The notes: generated from the letters alone by a model not told the origin. DNA of 64,000 bases from Streptomyces montanisoli (GCF_017813245.1 NZ_JAGIQL010000003.1:55409-119408); one strand, 5' to 3'. Positions 8,550-16,547 are shown, numbered from the stretch's first letter. Numbers and translations: made by a program.

Positions 8550-9488
8550 GTGCCATGGTTCAAGGTCGACGACACCGCGCACAGTCACCCCAAGCTGATC
8601 AAGGCCGGTAACGCCGCCGTCGGCCTGTGGATGCGTGCGGGCGCCTACGTCGCCCAGCACCTCACCGAAGGCGCCGTACCGGGCGTCGTCGCCCAGCTGT
8701 ACGGCACCACCCCGCAGGCCCGAAAGCTGGTCACGGTCGGCCTGTGGCATGCCGCCGGCCACACCTGCCCGCGTTGCCCGCAGCCCGCCACGGGTGACTA
8801 CCAGATCCACGACTACCACCAGTACAACCCGCGCCGGGCGAAGGTCGAGGACGACCGCGCCGCCGCCGCCGAGCGCCAGCAGCGGGCCCGCGAACGTGCC
8901 GCCGAGCAGCGCGCCGCCCGCAAAAACGCCTCCGATTCGTCGACGAATCGCGGTCGAATCGACGACGAATCGTCGACGGAAAATCTCGAAAGCGCTCCGA
9001 ATCAGGGCGCGTTTTGGGAAGGCGCCGCAGGTCAAGAGCACCGGTCACAGCGTGACGGGTACAACCCGTCACGGTCCCCCCGACCCGACCCGACCCCTAG
9101 TACTCCCTACGGGAGTACTACCCCCCAACCCCCCACGGACCGGCCCGGCACCCCAGGACCCGCCGAGCAGCTGCTCGCCCGATGGTGGGAGACCTACGGC
9201 CGCACGACCGCCCAGAGCCGTACGACCGTCGGCCGGGCGATCGCCGACGCGCTCGGCAACGGCCTCGACCCCGCCACCCTGTGGCCCGCCCTCGACCGAC
9301 TCGGCGACCTGTCCAAGCCCGTCACCGGCGGCACGTTGACGTTCGCCCTCGCCGAGCTCAAGCGGCCCGCCCCGGGCGCCGAGGTGATCCCGTTCGACCG
9401 CGCCGCCCGCCCCTCGACGACCGATCAGCGCGTCGCCGCCGGGATGGACCTCGCCGCGCGTCTGCGCGCCCAGGAGGCGGCCCAGTGA
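8550..9488 (+). CDS. Phage replication initiator-like protein
   Basis: 312 residues from GTG 8550. The N-terminal 100 residues (MPWFKVDDTAHSHPKLIKAG ... LWMRAGAYVAQHL) match the winged-helix start of actinophage replication initiation proteins. A cysteine pair (CPRCP) follows, then a basic helix, then a low-complexity linker, and a C-terminal helical domain (ARWWETYGRTTAQSRTTVGR) like the helicase-interacting end of DnaD/replisome organiser proteins. The linker DNA contains the palindromic cluster at 8934-8980, the arrangement seen when the origin lies inside the initiator gene (as in lambda O). The next gene is likely a loader partner. Confidence 0.75.
   Translation: MPWFKVDDTAHSHPKLIKAGNAAVGLWMRAGAYVAQHLTEGAVPGVVAQLYGTTPQARKLVTVGLWHAAGHTCPRCPQPATGDYQIHDYHQYNPRRAKVEDDRAAAAERQQRARERAAEQRAARKNASDSSTNRGRIDDESSTENLESAPNQGAFWEGAAGQEHRSQRDGYNPSRSPRPDPTPSTPYGSTTPQPPTDRPGTPGPAEQLLARWWETYGRTTAQSRTTVGRAIADALGNGLDPATLWPALDRLGDLSKPVTGGTLTFALAELKRPAPGAEVIPFDRAARPSTTDQRVAAGMDLAARLRAQEAAQ
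8934..8980. repeat. Iteron-like palindromic cluster, candidate phage origin
   Basis: A perfect 16-bp palindrome GATTCGTCGACGAATC (8934-8949) is followed by CGACGAATCG again at 8963-8972 and by GTCGAATCGAC and CGTCGACG variants up to 8980. The following 40 bases are unusually A-rich for this genome (AAAATCTCGAAA, GTTTTGGGAA). The cluster encodes only a Ser/Asn/Asp-rich linker of the replication initiator, so its sequence is free to serve as DNA sites. Confidence 0.55.
9098..9120. repeat. Perfect 10-bp hairpin inside the initiator gene
   Basis: TAGTACTCCC and GGGAGTACTA flank a 3-base loop (TAC). The hairpin is followed by a C-rich run. It sits about 120 bases after the iteron-like cluster, in the proline/threonine-rich linker. 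It could be part of the origin or an mRNA structure. It is not followed by a T run, so it is not a classical terminator. Confidence 0.5.
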
Positions 9489-10162
9489 CGCCCGCCGACG
9501 CCGCCGAGCTGTTGACCCTCGCCGCCGCGTTCGACCGCCGCACCGTCGGCGAGGCAGACGCCCGCGCATGGGCCGCCGCCCTACACGCCGTGCCCCTCGA
9601 CGACGACGCCCGCGCCGCCGTCGCCCGCCACTACGCCGAAACCGACCGATGGCTCACCCCCGCCCACGTCGTGCAACAGCGCGCCAAGGTCCGCCGCGAC
9701 CGCCTCGACCACGCCAACGTGCTCTACGACGGCCACCCCGACGAGACCGGCGCCGAGTCCATCGCCCACCGCCGCCGTCTGCTCGCCGCCGTCGCCGACG
9801 GCCGGATCAACCCGCAGACCGCAACGCAGGCCGTCGGCCTCGCCCCGGGCACCGCACCGCCCGCCCTCACCGGCGGACCCGCCCCCGAAGTTGCCGCGCG
9901 CCTCGCCGCCATCGGCCGGCGCATCCCCGACGCCGCCGCCGACCAGCTGCGCGCGCACCGGCCCGTACGCGCCCACCGCGAAGCCCTAGCCGACGCCCAG
10001 CTGCCCGACCCCCTCGACGTGCCGTGCACGTGGTGCCGAGCCGCCCCCGGCCAACCGTGCCGCATGGGCAAGAACCGCGCCCGCCGCATGAGCACCCCGC
10101 ACCCGTGCCGCCTCGACGACGCCACCGCCCACCACCACACCCGACAGGACCAGAGCGCATGA
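9485..10162 (+). CDS. Early protein with C-terminal zinc motif, possible helicase-loader partner
   Basis: 225 residues, GTG start overlapping the initiator stop. The N-terminal half is all-helical (ADAAELLTLAAAFDRRTVGE ... [21 protein letters not shown]), a pattern found beside replication initiators in actinophages. The C terminus carries VPCTWCRAAPGQPCRMG followed by basic residues and a late HPC, a four-ligand zinc motif repeated in the gene at 12111. Coupled translation with the initiator supports a replication role; the exact activity is unproven. Confidence 0.65.
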   Translation: MTPADAAELLTLAAAFDRRTVGEADARAWAAALHAVPLDDDARAAVARHYAETDRWLTPAHVVQQRAKVRRDRLDHANVLYDGHPDETGAESIAHRRRLLAAVADGRINPQTATQAVGLAPGTAPPALTGGPAPEVAARLAAIGRRIPDAAADQLRAHRPVRAHREALADAQLPDPLDVPCTWCRAAPGQPCRMGKNRARRMSTPHPCRLDDATAHHHTRQDQSA

Positions 10163-10701
10163 ACCACCACCGCAAGCACCCCGACCGCCCGTTCCGCCGC
10201 CGCGCCATCCCCGGCGACCACACGCCCAACAGCAGCGGGTACCGCGTCACCGCATCGTGGGACGCCCGCCCCGACCGGCCCGCGATCCGCTCGACGCCGG
10301 ACCGGAAGAAGGCCGCCCGCCTCGCCCGCGAGTACGCCGACCAGGGCGCGTACGTGCTCTTTGAGCAGCACCGCGGACACAACCGGTGGCGCACCCTCGC
10401 CGAGCTCGACGGCCGCGCCCTGCTCGCCGAGCGCCGCGCCGAGCAGCAGCTCGCCGCCGAGCAGCACCCCGCCACACCGGCCGCCTACCGGCCCGGGGAA
10501 CCCGACCGGCACCGAACGTGGCTCGACTGGATGCGCGCCAAGGCCGAAGCCGACCAGCGCGCCCGCGCCGACGCCGACCGCCGGCGCCGCCGCCTCGCCG
10601 CCGAAGCCACCACCCACGCCCGCGCCCTCATGACGCCGCCCGACACCGTGCGACCCGACGCGCAGCGCCGCGCCCGCCACGTCACCGGCGCGCAGCGATG
10701 A
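10159..10701 (+). CDS. Hypothetical basic protein, 180 residues
   Basis: ATG start overlaps the previous stop. It is rich in Arg, His and Ala with long charged helices (ARLAREYADQGAYVLFEQH, AKAEADQRARADADRRRRR). The central YVLFEQHRGHNRWRTLAEL suggests a small folded unit. No family recognised. Confidence 0.6.
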   Translation: MNHHRKHPDRPFRRRAIPGDHTPNSSGYRVTASWDARPDRPAIRSTPDRKKAARLAREYADQGAYVLFEQHRGHNRWRTLAELDGRALLAERRAEQQLAAEQHPATPAAYRPGEPDRHRTWLDWMRAKAEADQRARADADRRRRRLAAEATTHARALMTPPDTVRPDAQRRARHVTGAQR

Positions 10702-10889
10702 CCCCGGCCGCCGTCGCCGTGATCCGCGCGACCCTCGAAGACGCCACCACGGCCGAGCTGATCAGCCACCCCGCGCACGCCGCCGCGCGCGTCGCTCGCG
10801 CCCTCGAAACCGCCGGGTGGACCCTCGCGCCCGCCGAGCCCGCCAACGGCCCGCAGACGGCCACACACGCGATCATCACGAACCGATAA
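10698..10889 (+). CDS. Hypothetical protein, 63 residues
   Basis: ATG 10698 overlaps the preceding stop and the gene ends the first early operon. It is mostly helical (VAVIRATLEDATTAELISH) and ends THAIITNR. No recognised domain. Confidence 0.6.
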   Translation: MTPAAVAVIRATLEDATTAELISHPAHAAARVARALETAGWTLAPAEPANGPQTATHAIITNR

Positions 10890-10942
10890 CGACCCGCAGG
10901 GGGGTGCCCTCCCGCACGCCATCACACCCCCCTGCGCGCTAC

Positions 10943-10959
10943 CTTTCTGTCCTGACAGA
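10943..10959. promoter_or_regulatory. Third repressor/Cro-type operator before the HNH-ssb genes
   Basis: CTTTCTGTCCTGACAGA (10943-10959) matches 14 of 17 positions of the first arm of the early operator (5674-5690) and contains CTGTCCTGACAG, a third copy of the 12-bp dyad CTGKCCKGNCAG. It lies in the 123-base gap between the first early operon and the HNH gene, just before TAACAA, a possible -10. This suggests a second promoter under the same regulator. Confidence 0.6.
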
Positions 10960-11012
10960 TAACAAACCTGCCCACGAAGAACACTCACCCCGAACGTCCC
11001 GGAGGACTCCCG

Positions 11013-11549
11013 ATGCCGCGACCGGCCGCCGCCGAACGGTTCGCCGCCAAGGTGAACACCGCAGGCCCCGTGAGCCTCTACCGCGACGCCCCCGGCCCGT
11101 GCCACCTGTGGACCGGCGGCGCCCGCAGCAAGCGCCAGCACGACGCCGGCGAACACGGCGAGTTCTACGGCACCTTTCGCGACGGTGACCGCACCATCCG
11201 CGCCCACCGCTACGCCTACGAGCTCGCATACGGGCCCCTGCCCGAGCCCGTCGACGACGACGAACCGCGCCCCGAGCTCGACCACAAGTGCCGCCGCCGC
11301 AACTGCGTCAACCCCGCACACCTAGAGCTCACCGACCACCGCACCAACACCCTGCGCAGCACCGCGCCGACCGCCGCGAACGCCCGCAAGACGCGCTGCG
11401 ACAAGGGCCACCCGTTCGACGACGCCAACACCTACCGCGACCGCCACGGACACCGCCGCTGCCGCACATGCCGCCGCCACTCCCGCGCACGAGCCCGCGC
11501 CGTCGTCACCACCCTCCCCGCCCCGACCCTCGAAAGGCAGGCCGCCTAG
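11013..11549 (+). CDS. HNH endonuclease
   Basis: 178 residues with GGAGG before the ATG. The HNH core is visible as LDHKCRRRNCVNPAHLELTD (His, Asn and His ligands) with the following THRTNTLRS-like tail of phage HNH proteins. A preceding segment, CHLWTGG ... YGTF ... AHRYAYELAYG, is the usual partner domain, and a second CxxC pair lies near the C terminus (RCRTCRR). Such enzymes can be homing nucleases or accessory nicking enzymes. It lies directly before ssb, away from the terminase, so a packaging role is less likely than in phages with the HNH beside the terminase. Confidence 0.88.
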   Translation: MPRPAAAERFAAKVNTAGPVSLYRDAPGPCHLWTGGARSKRQHDAGEHGEFYGTFRDGDRTIRAHRYAYELAYGPLPEPVDDDEPRPELDHKCRRRNCVNPAHLELTDHRTNTLRSTAPTAANARKTRCDKGHPFDDANTYRDRHGHRRCRTCRRHSRARARAVVTTLPAPTLERQAA

Positions 11550-12029
11550 ATGGCAGGCGAGACCGTAATCACCGTCGTTGGCAACCTCGTCGACGACCCC
11601 GAGCTCAAGTTCACCCCCTCCGGCGCCGCCGTCGCGAAGTTCCGCATCGCGTCGACGCCCCGCACGTTCGACCGCCAGACCAACGAGTGGAAGGACGGCG
11701 AAAGCCTGTTCCTGACCTGCTCCATATGGCGCCAGGCCGCCGAGAACGTCGCCGAATCCCTGCAACGCGGCACGCGCGTCATCGTCCAAGGCCGACTCAA
11801 GCAGCGGTCGTACGAGGACCGCGAGGGCGTCAAGCGCACGGTGTACGAGCTCGACGCCGACGAGGTCGGCCCGTCCCTGCGCAACGCCACCGCCGCCATC
11901 ACCAAGACCACCGGCCAGCGCAACCGCAACGGCCAGCAGGCCGGCGGATGGGGACAACAGCAGCCCACCGACGACCCATGGGCCCGACACAACACCGCCC
12001 AGGGATACAGCGACGAGCCCCCGTTCTAA
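11550..12029 (+). CDS. ssb: Single-stranded DNA-binding protein
   Basis: 159 residues of OB-fold [23 protein letters not shown], the AKFRIAST strand and the [20 protein letters not shown] loop. A Gly/Gln-rich linker follows and the typical acidic tip ends DEPPF, the peptide that recruits partner proteins. It begins right after the HNH stop. It protects phage single strands during replication and ERF-mediated recombination. Confidence 0.95.
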   Translation: MAGETVITVVGNLVDDPELKFTPSGAAVAKFRIASTPRTFDRQTNEWKDGESLFLTCSIWRQAAENVAESLQRGTRVIVQGRLKQRSYEDREGVKRTVYELDADEVGPSLRNATAAITKTTGQRNRNGQQAGGWGQQQPTDDPWARHNTAQGYSDEPPF

Positions 12030-12074
12030 CCCGCCCGCCGCGCCGAGTCCGGACGCGGCCCGCCCCGCGCGCGC

Positions 12075-12338
12075 GACCCCCTCGACTCCACCGAGACAGG
12101 AGCACCACCCATGCCCGAGACCGAGTACACGCCCGAGACCGTGCCCGCCCTGAACCTGCCCGCGATCAACGTTCCGTGCGACGCGTGCGGAGCCAAGGAG
12201 GGCGCGCCGTGCACCTCGCACAGCGGGACCCGCGTGCGGAAGCACGACGTGCACCGCGCCCGCTCGCTCGCCCGGCAGCACGCCGACGCCCAGGCCGCCC
12301 AGACCGCCATCGTCTGACCCCCTCGACTCCACCGAGAC
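12075..12338 (+). repeat. 23-bp direct repeat used as gene leader (two copies)
   Basis: The same 23 bases occur at 12075-12097 and 12316-12338, each followed by CAGGAGCA and a start codon 10-15 bases later (12111 and 12356). The repeat starts GACCCCCTCG and ends CACCGAGAC, and CTCG/CGAG can pair. It is a duplicated leader in front of two consecutive genes. Confidence 0.7.
12111..12317 (+). CDS. Phage zinc-motif protein, 68 residues
   Basis: Contains VPCDACGAKEGAPCTSHSG followed by a basic helix and HRAR. The spacing C-x2-C-x7-C matches the motif at the end of the protein encoded at 9485-10162. The fold is probably a small treble-clef-like zinc site binding nucleic acid. It lies downstream of ssb with a strong CAGGAG ribosome site in a duplicated leader. 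Confidence 0.65.
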   Translation: MPETEYTPETVPALNLPAINVPCDACGAKEGAPCTSHSGTRVRKHDVHRARSLARQHADAQAAQTAIV

Positions 12339-12355
12339 CACAGGAGCAGCACCCC

Positions 12356-13087
12356 ATGACCCGTGTTCCCGACGCCGTCACCGTCGCCTCGCTCGACACC
12401 CACCGCCTGATCGTCACCGTGCCGAACGACGGCCCGGCCGACGTGTCGTCCTCCCTGCCACGCGCCACCGCGGCCGACGTACTGCGCCAGATCGCCGACC
12501 AGCTCGCACGCGAGCCGCGCAGCTGCGGGCGCGCCCGTTCGACCGGCCAGCCGTGCCCGATCCACGACCGGCCGACACCGGCCCGCCCCGACCACCTCGA
12601 CCAGCAGCCCGCCGACGACAGCGACCGCACCGCCGCCGCGCACGCTCTCACCCGCCACGCCGACCACCTCGACGAGATCACCCGCCGCGACCGCGCGCAC
12701 TGCCCCGACGCCCTGCCGCACGGCGCGTACCGCAAGGGTCTGCGTGTCGCCGCGCACCTCGCCCGCCGACAGGCCGCCGACGAGCCCGTCGACCCCGCGC
12801 ACGCCAGCGAGCCGGAGCTCGGCGAACTGTTCGCCGCGTTCGGCCGGAAGCTGCGCTCCGCCGTCGAGGAGGACGCCGCCGAGCAGGCCGCGCCCGCCGT
12901 CGACACTGCCCAGGTGCGCGCCGCCGCGTTCGAGGAGGCCGCCACCATCGCCGAGCAGGTCGCCGCCGAGATGCGCGAGTGTGACGGCACGTGGCCCGAG
13001 GAATGGTCGAGCCGGGACGTTCGCGACGCCGTGGAGTCCGCGGCCGGCCGTATCCGGTCCGCCGCCAAGACCGGGGACCCGCAGTGA
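12356..13087 (+). CDS. Hypothetical protein, 243 residues
   Basis: The N terminus has a beta-like stretch (VTVASLDTHRLIVTVPNDGP), then a Cys-containing insert (SCGRARSTGQPCPIH), long charged helices and a C-terminal part (FEEAATIAEQVAAEMRECDG). Its stop overlaps the next start. Not recognised; conserved-looking phage accessory gene in the region between ssb and the coiled-coil gene. Confidence 0.6.
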   Translation: MTRVPDAVTVASLDTHRLIVTVPNDGPADVSSSLPRATAADVLRQIADQLAREPRSCGRARSTGQPCPIHDRPTPARPDHLDQQPADDSDRTAAAHALTRHADHLDEITRRDRAHCPDALPHGAYRKGLRVAAHLARRQAADEPVDPAHASEPELGELFAAFGRKLRSAVEEDAAEQAAPAVDTAQVRAAAFEEAATIAEQVAAEMRECDGTWPEEWSSRDVRDAVESAAGRIRSAAKTGDPQ

Positions 13088-13293
13088 CCCCCGTCGACGA
13101 GCCGCCCGTCGTCAAGTGCGCCCACGGGTACGGCCTCATGCGCGACTCGTGCCCCGGGTGCGACGCCGAGCAGGAGCGCCCCCACGAAGCCGACCCCGTG
13201 ACGGCCCGGGCCCGATGGGCCAAGCGCGACATGCGCCGTTGCCGTCGCTGCTCCCTGGTTCCCTCGCACCGCATCCACCGGCGCGCCGCGTGA
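13084..13293 (+). CDS. Small zinc-ribbon-like protein, 69 residues
   Basis: GTG start at 13084 overlaps the previous stop. Has two cysteine pairs, CAHG ... CPGCD and CRRCS, in a basic background, consistent with one zinc site. The stop overlaps the following start. Function unknown. Confidence 0.55.
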   Translation: MTPVDEPPVVKCAHGYGLMRDSCPGCDAEQERPHEADPVTARARWAKRDMRRCRRCSLVPSHRIHRRAA

Positions 13294-13391
13294 AGCGCCT
13301 CGCCCGCGTCCGTGCCGCCCTCGCTCGTAGGGCGGCACGGCGCCGCACCGACAAGCACCTCGCCCGCCTCGCCCGGAAGGACCGGCCCTGA
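13290..13391 (+). CDS. Very short basic peptide, 33 residues
   Basis: GTG start at 13290 overlaps the previous stop, and its stop TGA (13389-13391) overlaps the next ATG by one base. The product is almost entirely Arg, Ala and Lys (KRLARVRAALARRAARRR). Stop/start coupling on both sides is the main support; it could instead be a translational bridge rather than a functional protein. Confidence 0.4.
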   Translation: MKRLARVRAALARRAARRRTDKHLARLARKDRP

Positions 13392-13867
13392 TGGCCCGCA
13401 ACATCGCAGCCGACGGCGGGCCCGTATACCGGGCCGTCCTCACCAGCACGCCGCCCGGCAAGCCCCGCGCCACATGGCGCGAAGGCCCGTACGCCACGCA
13501 CGGCGCCGCCCGCGCCCGCGTCACGTTCTGGACCAACCACCTGCGCGACGCCGACACCGGCGCGCCGTACGCGTCCGGGTACGTCGAGCGCGCCGAGAGC
13601 ACGTGGCGCCCCGTCGACGACGACCAACCCCCCGCCGAGCAGTACCGCACCGACCCCGACGGTCGGCCGACGTGGCACGGCACCGACGTTGACGGCGACC
13701 GCTTGCTCGCGTCCGTCGCCGTGATCCCCGAGCAGGGGCCGGGCGTGTACTTCCGCACCGACCCGAGCGGTTCATCGGTCCCCCTCGACCAGCTCGACGC
13801 GTTCATCGCACGACTGCACACGATCGCCGACGCCGCCCGCGCCGCCACGAAGGAGCCCCGCAAGTGA
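13391..13867 (+). CDS. Hypothetical protein, 158 residues
   Basis: ATG at 13391. Begins with a likely small beta domain (PVYRAVLTSTPPGKPRATWR) with Trp/Tyr-rich segments, then a second part ending in a helix (LDQLDAFIARLHTIADAARA). No family recognised. Its stop overlaps the start of the long coiled-coil gene. Confidence 0.6.
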   Translation: MARNIAADGGPVYRAVLTSTPPGKPRATWREGPYATHGAARARVTFWTNHLRDADTGAPYASGYVERAESTWRPVDDDQPPAEQYRTDPDGRPTWHGTDVDGDRLLASVAVIPEQGPGVYFRTDPSGSSVPLDQLDAFIARLHTIADAARAATKEPRK

Positions 13868-15450
13868 GCAGCACCCGCCGCGCCCCACGCTCCCAACGCC
13901 TCACCCGCCGCGCCGAAACCGACCAGCTCCGCACCGCCCGCCGCGACGCCCTGCTCGTCCTGCTCGCCCGCGCACAGCGCCGCGTACTCAGCCCCGACGA
14001 GGCCGGCCTCTTGCGTACGCACGTCGACACGGAGCTCGCCGAGGGCGACCACGCGCGCGCGTCCGAGCGTGGCCAGCAGCGCGCCATGGACCGGCAGCGG
14101 CAGCGCGTCGAGGCCGCCGAGGTGGCGATCGTCGAGGCCGAGCAGCGCGCCGAGCAGGCCGAGCGCCAGGTCGCCATCCTGTATGCCGTCGACGAGGGCC
14201 GCGCCCACGGCGCCCAGCGCATCACGACCGAGCGCGACGAGTGGCAGCAGCGCGCCGAGCCGGCCGAGCAACGCGTCGCCCGCATCCGCGACATGGCCGA
14301 CGCGTGGAAACGTCGACTCCCCGCCGTCGTCCGCACGGCCACGGCCGCCGATGCCGTCCGCCTCGCCGCCGACGGGGATTACCGGCCCGTCATGTTCCCT
14401 GTCGCCACGACGGCCGGCGCCGGAACCGTCGAATTCGCCGAGCAGGAACGCGCCCGCATGGAACGGCTCTACACCCGCGAGTCGAGCCGCGCCGACCAGG
14501 CCGAGCGCGAGCGGGACGAACTGCACGCCGCCCTCGGCCTCGCACCCGGGCAGCTTCACAGCGCCGCGCTTAGCGCGATCCATGGCCGGGCCGCCAACAT
14601 CCGCGAACTCATTGATCGGGCCAAGCAGGCCGAGGCCGACGCCGAGCGCTACAAGGCCGACGCCCTCGGCGCATGCCGGACCATCGCCGACATGCACGAG
14701 GCCGCCACCGGCCGCACAGGACAGGGCCCGATCCGGGGCGTCGTCGAGGACGTGGCCGACGTACGCGCCCGCGCCGAGCAGGCCGAGCGCCGTATCCGCA
14801 TCCTTGAAGCCGTCGACGAAGGGCGCGCCCATGGCGCGCAGCGGATCACCAAGGAGCGCGACGCCTACGGCCACCCCGTCGAGTGGTCCATCTACAACGC
14901 CATGCACGTACGCGCCATCAAGGCCGAGGCCGCCCTCGACCGCATCGAGAAGTCGAGCAGCATTCCCCACCTGCGCGCCGGGTACGAGCAGCAGAAGGAG
15001 CGCGCCGCCATCTACCGGACCGCCTGGCACTCCGCCCGCGACCGCGCCCGCAAGCGCACCGACGACACCCGCGCGAACGGCGCCGGCTGCCGAGCCGAGC
15101 ACGAGCGCGCCCGCCGTGCCGAGCAGGCCCTCGACCGCGTGCGCCAGGCCGACACGCTCGGCGCCGCCCTCGCCGCCGTCGCCGAACACGACGGCATCAC
15201 TCCGGCCGCCGCACAGGCCGCCGCCGCGTTCGCCGACGCCGCCGACTCGACCGAGGCGCGCCTCGCCGAGCAGGCCCGCGAGCAAGCCGTCACCCTCGCC
15301 CACGCCGACCGCCGCGTCCGCACCTACGCGGCCCGCCTCGACCGCGTACGCCACCTCGCCCGCCGGATGCGCGCCGGATCACCGCAGGGCGCCGCCGCCA
15401 TCTACGCCGACCGCATCGAGCAGGCCCTCGCCGACGACCCCGACGCCTGA
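13864..15450 (+). CDS. Long coiled-coil protein with an internal duplication
   Basis: 528 residues, GTG start overlapping the previous stop. Mostly Ala/Glu/Arg heptad-like helices (EQRAEQAERQVAILYAVDEG). A block of about 30 residues is duplicated: RAEQAERQVAILYAVDEGRA near residue 100 and RAEQAERRIRILEAVDEGRA near residue 305, each followed by HGAQRIT-KERD-like sequence. A cysteine-containing turn lies near the C-terminal third (GAGCRAEHERA). No catalytic motif seen. It could be a structural or filamentous phage protein that scaffolds replication, but its role is unknown. Confidence 0.65.
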   Translation: MSSTRRAPRSQRLTRRAETDQLRTARRDALLVLLARAQRRVLSPDEAGLLRTHVDTELAEGDHARASERGQQRAMDRQRQRVEAAEVAIVEAEQRAEQAERQVAILYAVDEGRAHGAQRITTERDEWQQRAEPAEQRVARIRDMADAWKRRLPAVVRTATAADAVRLAADGDYRPVMFPVATTAGAGTVEFAEQERARMERLYTRESSRADQAERERDELHAALGLAPGQLHSAALSAIHGRAANIRELIDRAKQAEADAERYKADALGACRTIADMHEAATGRTGQGPIRGVVEDVADVRARAEQAERRIRILEAVDEGRAHGAQRITKERDAYGHPVEWSIYNAMHVRAIKAEAALDRIEKSSSIPHLRAGYEQQKERAAIYRTAWHSARDRARKRTDDTRANGAGCRAEHERARRAEQALDRVRQADTLGAALAAVAEHDGITPAAAQAAAAFADAADSTEARLAEQAREQAVTLAHADRRVRTYAARLDRVRHLARRMRAGSPQGAAAIYADRIEQALADDPDA

Positions 15451-15530
15451 CCAACCCCGGGCGCCCCGCACCTCGACCGGGGCGCCCGCCCGACGACCAC
15501 CGCACACCGCCCGCAAGGAGCGCCGCCCCC

Positions 15531-16385
15531 GTGCACACGCCCGCCCTCGACGCCGCCGCCGTCACCACCCTGCACGCCATCACCACCGCCACCGCCGACC
15601 TGCGCGCCGTGCGCGAGCAGTGGGGCGACCTGCTCGCCGCCATCGAACGCCCCCCGGCCGCCGAGTGGCCCCCGCGCGAAACCCGCTCGTTCCTCGACCG
15701 GAGCGCCGCTGGCGACCGCCACGCCGACGACGACCTCGACACTGCCCGCGTCGGCCGCATCCCGCTCACCGTCCGCGAGCACCCCGCACCACTCAACCTC
15801 GACGCCCTCGACGCCGCCCTCGCCGTCGAGCGCGACCTGTTCGACCTCGCCGACCAGCTCGCCGAGCAGATACAGCGCCCCGTCCGGTACTGGATCGGCC
15901 TACGCGGCAACCTCACCCGCGACGAGGCCGACGCCGTCAACCCCGCACGCTGGCACCTCCCAACGCACAGTGCATCCGTCACCGGCCGCGCCGCCCGCCC
16001 CGGCTCGCGCGCGTACGGCCTGCACTGGGCCGCCGTGTGGATCGAGGGCCGCGTGTGCGGCGAAGACCTCGACGGCGACCTGTTCACGTCGCTGCCGCCG
16101 CGCCTGCTCGACCACGCCGCCACGACCGCGGCCCGCGCGCGTCGCACCGTCGAGCGGGCCCTTGAGCGCGACGGCCGCACGGTGCGCCTCGACGATCCGT
16201 GCCCGTGGTGCGGCGGGCAGATGGTCGGCCGCACCCGCCCGGGTGGTGAGCCCGCGGTGACGTGCTCGACGGGCGCAGGGTGCGGGGCGCCCGCGCTGCT
16301 CGAACGCGGCCGGCGCACGTGGCAGGGCGCCGAGCTGGTCGGCCTGTTCGGTGCGCTCGACGCGGCCCGGCACCGCAAGGAGTAG
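15531..16385 (+). CDS. Hypothetical protein with zinc ribbon, 284 residues
   Basis: GTG start at 15531 with AAGGAG upstream. Helical N-terminal half (AITTATADLRAVREQWGDLL), a middle region with AEQIQRPVRYWIGLRGNL, and a C-terminal zinc ribbon (CPWCGGQM ... TCSTGAGCG). The position in the early operon and the ribbon suggest nucleic-acid binding. Family not recognised. Confidence 0.6.
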   Translation: MHTPALDAAAVTTLHAITTATADLRAVREQWGDLLAAIERPPAAEWPPRETRSFLDRSAAGDRHADDDLDTARVGRIPLTVREHPAPLNLDALDAALAVERDLFDLADQLAEQIQRPVRYWIGLRGNLTRDEADAVNPARWHLPTHSASVTGRAARPGSRAYGLHWAAVWIEGRVCGEDLDGDLFTSLPPRLLDHAATTAARARRTVERALERDGRTVRLDDPCPWCGGQMVGRTRPGGEPAVTCSTGAGCGAPALLERGRRTWQGAELVGLFGALDAARHRKE

Positions 16386-16448
16386 CGGCCCGAACGGGGA
16401 GCAGGGGGCGCCGAGTTCGTGGGCGTCCCCTTTCTCCGACCCGCTTGT

Positions 16449-16471
16449 GTAATGGCTACACATGCCGTTAC
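16449..16471. promoter_or_regulatory. Dyad in the leader of the 16548 gene
   Basis: GTAATGGC and GCCGTTAC (seven of eight pairs) flank TACACAT, and a second small dyad, TGTGTA-ATGGC-TACACA, overlaps it. The element is in a 160-base gap with lower GC than its surroundings, so it is a candidate internal promoter/operator. It is not related to the CTGKCCKGNCAG sites. Confidence 0.4.
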
Positions 16472-16547
16472 AGTCAGAGACCTGCCGTACTCCACACGGC
16501 ACCGCCGGACTCCACCCGGCACACAACGACACAGGGAGCAACCCCCA

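Noticed and set aside
12166..15354. A very long minus-strand frame of over 1000 codons
   Set aside because: It is the mirror of well-supported plus-strand genes with stop/start coupling; high GC produces long open antisense frames.
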